Origin: JADLGJ01 sp031423615
GTDB lineage: Bacteria > Omnitrophota > Gorgyraeia > Zapsychrales > JANLHA01
Direction: 5' to 3'
Length of the DNA stretch: 64,000 nucleotides
Assembly: GCA_031423615.1 (NCBI GenBank)
Contig: JANPFV010000015.1
Location: 1-64,000 of the forward strand
Shown: piece by piece, positions 60,879 to 64,000 of the stretch
Layout: the number at the start of each line of letters is the position of its first letter
How positions within the stretch are numbered: position 1 is the first letter of the stretch
The notes under the pieces: model-generated
What the model was told of the DNA's origin: nothing
Database searches by the model: none
What the model saw: only the letters and a program-made list of their open reading frames with translations
Position numbers and translations under genes: made by a program

Positions 60879-61374
60879 TCCTCTTAACAATGAGCAGGCT
60901 TTGTATGACCAAATCAAGAATGAGAAAATCACCGTTCCATTGGTCATTTGGGATTTGATGTATCGCTATCTGGGTGATGAAATATCCGCGATGACGCAAA
61001 TTACTTTGTCTTATTGGCGGTGCAATGAGCCGATCCCCGTCTCTGATGCCGGCAAGCTGCTTGACCATTCCAAGAAGATCAACACCGTGATCAGAAAAAT
61101 TATTTATCATGACGAGATTAAAGATGAAAATGAAAAAATTGGGGAATTAAGAAATATTAACACCAAACTTCACCCGATTCTTAATGAACTGTTCTTTCAT
61201 TATATCGGTAATGATCTCTATGGAATTGACTTGATTGTCGCGTCCTATATTGATGAATCAGATCCGCAGCCGGTTCCGGTAGAAATGGCCCGTAAGATTT
61301 TAAATAAAACTGCCAGCATGAAATTGTTTATGGATAGATTAAGGGAAGCGACCAATCAGGAAGTAAGAATTTAG
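60871..61374 (+). CDS. Unknown helical protein with an internal duplication
   Basis: A 167-residue helical protein whose two halves are similar: WDLMYRYLGDEISAMTQIT... with PIPVSDAGKLLDHSKKI, and NELFFHYIGNDLYGIDLIV... with PQPVPVEMARKILNKTAS, each about 70 residues. ATG 60871 overlaps the regulator stop by 8 bp and has GAGAGGAG upstream; an in-frame start 39 bp earlier is less likely. Set between phosphorelay genes, it could be a receiver partner or phosphotransfer-like adaptor, but it shows no obvious conserved His site for that role. Confidence 0.7.
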   Translation: MANPLNNEQALYDQIKNEKITVPLVIWDLMYRYLGDEISAMTQITLSYWRCNEPIPVSDAGKLLDHSKKINTVIRKIIYHDEIKDENEKIGELRNINTKLHPILNELFFHYIGNDLYGIDLIVASYIDESDPQPVPVEMARKILNKTASMKLFMDRLREATNQEVRI

Positions 61375-61383
61375 GAGACAGGG

Positions 61384-62154
61384 ATGATTAAGATATTGAT
61401 TGTCGACGACGAACCGGAAATTTGCGAATCGATTAAAAAACCTTTTGCTTACCTGGGGTTTACGGTGTTTACGGCGACCACAGCCAAGAAAGCCTTAAAC
61501 ATTTTTGAGAAGAATAAACCCAAGATTATTTTCTTGGATATTATTATGCCGGATAGGGATGGTTTGGAATTGCTTAAGAAGTTTAAAGAGCTGGATCCGA
61601 AAGTCATTGTCATCATGGTCACGGCTAAAGGCGGCGAGGAAACCCGTAAGAAAGCGATTGCGCTCGGCGCCGATGATTTTATGACCAAGGGCTTTAGTTT
61701 TGAGGATTTGCGGGATATTTCCCGGAAAAAAATTGAGATGCTTCTGGGAAAAGCCGGTCATATGCAAAAACCGCGCATTCTAATTGTCGACGATGAAGAT
61801 CAGGCCCGCGATAATTTACGAAATTTTATAACTCCATTGTATGAATGCGATATTGAAGAAGCGCAGGATGGCGAATCGGCGATTGAAAAGGTCCAAAAGA
61901 TGCAGCCGGATGTTGTTTTATTAGATGTGAGAATGCCCGGGGTGGATGGAATTAGGGCCATTGAAGAAATCAAGGAGATCAGTCCGGATTCGCGTATTAT
62001 TGTGATCAGCGGTCACGGGACGCCCGATGTTGTTTCAAAAGCCATGGCTTTGGGAGCGTTTGATTATTTGGTCAAGCCCATTGACTTTGAACTGTTTCCG
62101 GAAAGATTTGAACCGGCCCTGATTAGTATGGGAAAACTTATCAAAAAGACTTAG
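61384..62154 (+). CDS. Double-receiver response regulator
   Basis: A 256-residue protein of two receiver domains in tandem. REC1 has VDDEPE, phospho-acceptor D52 (IFLDIIMP) and TKGFS in place of the usual Lys-Pro; REC2 has VDDED, D181 (VLLDVRMP) and VKPID. There is no DNA-binding or enzymatic domain. It follows the duplicated protein by 9 bp and ends in a convergent hairpin region, closing the PKS-linked signalling operon. It may act as a phosphate sink or a two-step relay. Confidence 0.85.
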   Translation: MIKILIVDDEPEICESIKKPFAYLGFTVFTATTAKKALNIFEKNKPKIIFLDIIMPDRDGLELLKKFKELDPKVIVIMVTAKGGEETRKKAIALGADDFMTKGFSFEDLRDISRKKIEMLLGKAGHMQKPRILIVDDEDQARDNLRNFITPLYECDIEEAQDGESAIEKVQKMQPDVVLLDVRMPGVDGIRAIEEIKEISPDSRIIVISGHGTPDVVSKAMALGAFDYLVKPIDFELFPERFEPALISMGKLIKKT

Positions 62155-62258
62155 TCCCAATTTTTGTCAGAGGGTTTAATTTATAGAAAATTGGGATTAC
62201 CTCGATAGACCGTTGGTCTATCGACTGTTCGGGCGGATTTTTTCTATTGAAAAATCCG
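62155..62258. terminator. Three consecutive hairpins between convergent genes
   Basis: Three inverted repeats lie in order: TCCCAATTTT/AAAATTGGGA (62155-62196, 22-base loop), CGATAGACC-GTT-GGTCTATCG (62203-62223, perfect) and CGGATTTTTTC-TATT-GAAAAATCCG (62234-62258, one bulge). The third has A/T runs on both arms and can work in both directions, serving the + strand operon and the - strand regulator. Confidence 0.7.
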
Positions 62259-62260
62259 GG

Positions 62261-62836
62261 TTAATAGCGGCCGGGGTTTTCAATAGCTATAAATTTGCAT
62301 TTGACTTTTGAAATATTTTTGAATTGATGTGATTTGGTGCTGTCAAAAGAAACGCTGTCCCCGCCTTTTAAAGTCATTTCTTTATCTGCAATGACGCAGA
62401 CCAGTTGTCCCATGACGACATAAACCAATTTTTCATATTTCCCTCGGCCCTGAGGAGCGCGGTCTATCGGAGTTTGCCCCGCTGGCTGAAGGACGAACTC
62501 TTGCGCTAAAAAACTGTGATTAGGGTTATTGATTATACTCGATGAAGCAGTCGGGCCGAAGATGTAGCCGCCGCTTTTTTCCCGTTCGCGCTTCCTTATT
62601 ATGAGGCATTCTTCGAATTCGGTGTCCTTAAACAGTTCTTTGAGAGGAATATTTAAAAGGTAGCAAAGTGTGTTTAGTGATGAAAATTTATGGGTATGTC
62701 CGGCTTCGATCCTATTGATGGTAGGGATAGAGATACACTTCTGGGGACCTAAAATCACCAGTCCCCGCTCATAAACATCTCGCACGGTTAAGTTTAAATC
62801 CTTTCGGATTTTTTTAATCTTTTCGTAATATTTCAT
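62261..62836 (-). CDS. XRE-family regulator with cupin domain
   Basis: A 191-residue regulator: an N-terminal XRE helix-turn-helix (KIRKDLNLTVRDVYERG, PTINRIEAGHTHKFSSLNTLCYLL) and a C-terminal cupin (GKYEKLVYVVMGQLVCVIADKEMTLKGGDSVSFDSTKSHQF). The cupin binds a small ligand that modulates DNA binding. I use ATG 62836 rather than 62908, because GGGAAAAAG lies upstream of it and the XRE fold begins there. A perfect 26-bp palindrome lies ~75 bp upstream and is a natural operator candidate. Confidence 0.85.
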   Translation of the reverse strand: MKYYEKIKKIRKDLNLTVRDVYERGLVILGPQKCISIPTINRIEAGHTHKFSSLNTLCYLLNIPLKELFKDTEFEECLIIRKREREKSGGYIFGPTASSSIINNPNHSFLAQEFVLQPAGQTPIDRAPQGRGKYEKLVYVVMGQLVCVIADKEMTLKGGDSVSFDSTKSHQFKNISKVKCKFIAIENPGRY

Positions 62837-62910
62837 CTTTTTCCCTTCACTACGTTTATACAATAACCAAGCATTTATGTCAATCATAATTAGCACAAAA
62901 GTTCTCAATT

Positions 62911-63040
62911 TTGATATATTTTATAAAATATATCAAATATAAATTAGCATTAATAATTTAATTGTATGCAATGTAATAACTTATGAGATTTATAAAATAT
63001 ATCAAAATATGACATATAAATTTGCACTTTGATATATTGC
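62911..63040. promoter_or_regulatory. AT-rich divergent control region with 26-bp palindrome and half-sites
   Basis: A perfect palindrome fills 62911-62936 (half-site TTGATATATTTTA). Its right half TTATAAAATATATCAA recurs at 62990-63005 and its left half TTTGATATATT at 63028-63038. The region lies between the divergent XRE-cupin gene and a small membrane protein gene, as expected for an operator array controlling both. The very high A+T content makes chance partial repeats more likely, but not the perfect palindrome. Confidence 0.6.
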
Positions 63041-63074
63041 ATGTTATCTTTGAGATAAGGGAGGCGAGAATAAT

Positions 63075-63248
63075 ATGATTGAAGTCCTATTGAAATTCAG
63101 CGCAATGCTTAAAGTTCTCGGTTTGCCGTTCTTATTTCTCGTGACTTTAAATTCTAGAAAGCAGTTAAAGACACTGGAAAAATATTCTAATCATGACGAT
63201 GACGTTCCTGGTGACAATTTTCCCCATGTCTTTATGAGCAAAAATTAA
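63075..63248 (+). CDS. 57-residue membrane peptide
   Basis: A short gene with a clear purine-rich site (AAGGGAGGCGAG) before ATG 63075. The product has one membrane helix (MLKVLGLPFLFLVTL) followed by a basic segment (NSRKQLK) and an acidic tail (HDDDVPGD). It is divergent from the XRE-cupin gene and lies just after its operator-like repeats, so it is a likely target of that regulator. Function unknown. Confidence 0.5.
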   Translation: MIEVLLKFSAMLKVLGLPFLFLVTLNSRKQLKTLEKYSNHDDDVPGDNFPHVFMSKN

Positions 63249-63282
63249 TAATGCAAAGCACATTTTGAGAGGAGGTCCACGC

Positions 63283-63510
63283 ATGCACGCGCTATTGATA
63301 TTGGAAAATGACAATGTTACAAATTTGCGAGTTCTTGTCACGGTAAGAAATAAGAAACTTAAAAAAGAAATTATTTTCTTACTTCAGGAAAATCGCGTGC
63401 GGGAGGCCTTTGAACTTTTAAAATCGCGCGCCGAAGTCAGGGCCTATCTTCCAAAGGGAAGTAAGCTACTGGTGACACCAGAAATTATTTTATTTGAAGA
63501 TTTGTTGTAA
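63283..63510 (+). CDS. Small unknown protein (75 aa)
   Basis: A 75-residue protein starting at ATG 63283, preceded by the strong ribosome binding site GAGAGGAGG; an in-frame TTG 18 bp upstream is less likely because it overlaps that site. The sequence (LLILENDNVTNLRVLVTVRNKKLKKEIIFLL) suggests an alpha/beta fold. It probably shares a transcript with the 57-residue gene. Family not recognised. Confidence 0.6.
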   Translation: MHALLILENDNVTNLRVLVTVRNKKLKKEIIFLLQENRVREAFELLKSRAEVRAYLPKGSKLLVTPEIILFEDLL

Positions 63511-63520
63511 AAATTATTTC

Positions 63521-63532
63521 GTCTGTACAGAC
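63521..63532. promoter_or_regulatory. Perfect 12-bp palindrome upstream of the response regulator
   Basis: GTCTGTACAGAC is a perfect palindrome with a CTG-CAG core, ~90 bp upstream of the next promoter. AAACTCATTT (63534-63543) and AAATGAGTT (63566-63574) then form a looser stem, which could terminate the 75-residue gene's transcript. Operator status is a guess. Confidence 0.3.
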
Positions 63533-63616
63533 AAAACTCATTTCTCAAATCCCCCCTTTCCTATAAAATGAGTTGTAATAAATAAGTTTTGACATTTTTT
63601 AAGCGCTTTGTTTCTG

Positions 63617-63625
63617 TGGTATACT
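63617..63625 (+). promoter_or_regulatory. Extended -10 promoter of the last response regulator
   Basis: TGG-TATACT is an extended -10 (TGn-TATACT) ending nine bases before ATG 63635. A TTGACA occurs at 63589-63594, but at 25-bp spacing it is too far away to act as the -35. The predicted leader would be about three bases, and no ribosome binding site precedes the ATG. Confidence 0.5.
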
Positions 63626-63634
63626 GTCAACGAT

Positions 63635-64000
63635 ATGGTCAAGAATCATCCTAAAATATTGGTGGTCGACGACGAGCCCGACGTGACAGCCTATTTTCAG
63701 AAGTTCTTTGGAAGAAAAGGATTCTTTGTCAACACGACGGCCAGCGGTAAAGATGCTTTAGGCATGATCAAAGCATCCAAACCGGACCTGGTTTTTCTGG
63801 ATTTAACTTTGGCGGAGATGACCGGACGGCAAGTGCTGCAAGCCTTGCGAAAATTTGATCGAGAAACCAAGGTTATCGTGATTACCGGCCATACTCTGAA
63901 TTCTGAAGCGGAGAGCGAAGAATTCAGGGCCTTAGGCATCAGTGCTTATTTAAATAAACCGCTGAGTTTGGATGAGGTTGATAAGATGGCCAAAATGATT
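63635..64000 (+). CDS. Response regulator, 3' end beyond the window
   Basis: The first 122 residues of a receiver domain: VVDDEPD acidic pair, phospho-acceptor in VFLDLTLAEMTG, the Thr in VITGH and Lys-Pro in LNKPLS. The C-terminus is cut by the window edge, so an output domain cannot be excluded. It has its own promoter with a near-leaderless start. Confidence 0.85.
   Translation, partial: MVKNHPKILVVDDEPDVTAYFQKFFGRKGFFVNTTASGKDALGMIKASKPDLVFLDLTLAEMTGRQVLQALRKFDRETKVIVITGHTLNSEAESEEFRALGISAYLNKPLSLDEVDKMAKMI

Overview
The window looks like a chromosomal segment of a Gram-negative, uncultivated-type bacterium of moderate GC content. Cell-wall genes (lipoprotein amidase, murI), an AsmA-like envelope protein, a GT9 heptosyltransferase-like gene and a long surface-glycan locus all point to a two-membrane cell. 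The mixture of gene families would fit Omnitrophota or another PVC-related lineage. That placement is an impression from family content, not something I could test. Nearly all genes are on the + strand; only the AsmA-like gene (25.6-28.4 kb) and an XRE-cupin regulator (62.3-62.8 kb) are on the - strand.

Region 1 (1-16.2 kb) is integrated mobile DNA. It starts inside a compact block of small unknown genes, two metallophosphoesterases, a Rad50/SbcC-like ATPase (an SbcD-SbcC or phage gp47-gp46 type pair), a DUF115-like protein and a sugar epimerase. The block ends with a winged-helix protein and a tyrosine recombinase. Just after the recombinase lies a 44-codon reading frame that ends in the C-terminus of glyceraldehyde-3-phosphate dehydrogenase (GAPDH), followed by a terminator. 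A second unit follows: a 1014-residue fusion of a TM0106/Cas4-like nuclease with an IS66-type transposase, a leaderless three-gene cassette headed by a TIGR04255-family protein, a paralogue of the winged-helix protein, and a second, different GAPDH tail with its own terminator. I read this as two related elements that integrated one after the other into the 3' end of gap, each leaving a displaced gap tail at its right junction.

Region 2 (16.3-25.5 kb) is ordinary host sequence: a rhodanese-like membrane protein, a histidine kinase/response regulator pair, a TrmH-family methyltransferase, an amidase lipoprotein, murI, the preQ1/queuosine genes queD-queC-queE-queF, rph and rdgB. Region 3 (25.6-50.7 kb) holds the AsmA-like gene and then a tightly packed 19-gene surface-glycan locus: a radical SAM enzyme, glycosyltransferases, nucleotide-sugar epimerases and reductases, methyltransferases, a flavoprotein and large membrane proteins. 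Inside it sit two thiamine-diphosphate enzymes, an SDR and a PLP aminotransferase, which suggests that an unusual sugar or acyl substituent is made.

Region 4 (50.7-64 kb) carries the most striking gene, a 2476-residue iterative polyketide synthase with an enediyne/PUFA-synthase-like order (KS-AT-ACP-KR-DH-PPTase). It is extended by an N-terminal HTH-like segment and two C-terminal hot-dog thioesterase domains. A strong promoter with a near-palindromic operator candidate precedes it. It is followed, apparently in the same operon, by a membrane histidine kinase, a response regulator, an internally duplicated helical protein and a double-receiver protein. After convergent hairpins comes an XRE-cupin regulator facing an AT-rich control region with a perfect 26-bp palindrome, then two small genes and a response regulator cut by the window edge.
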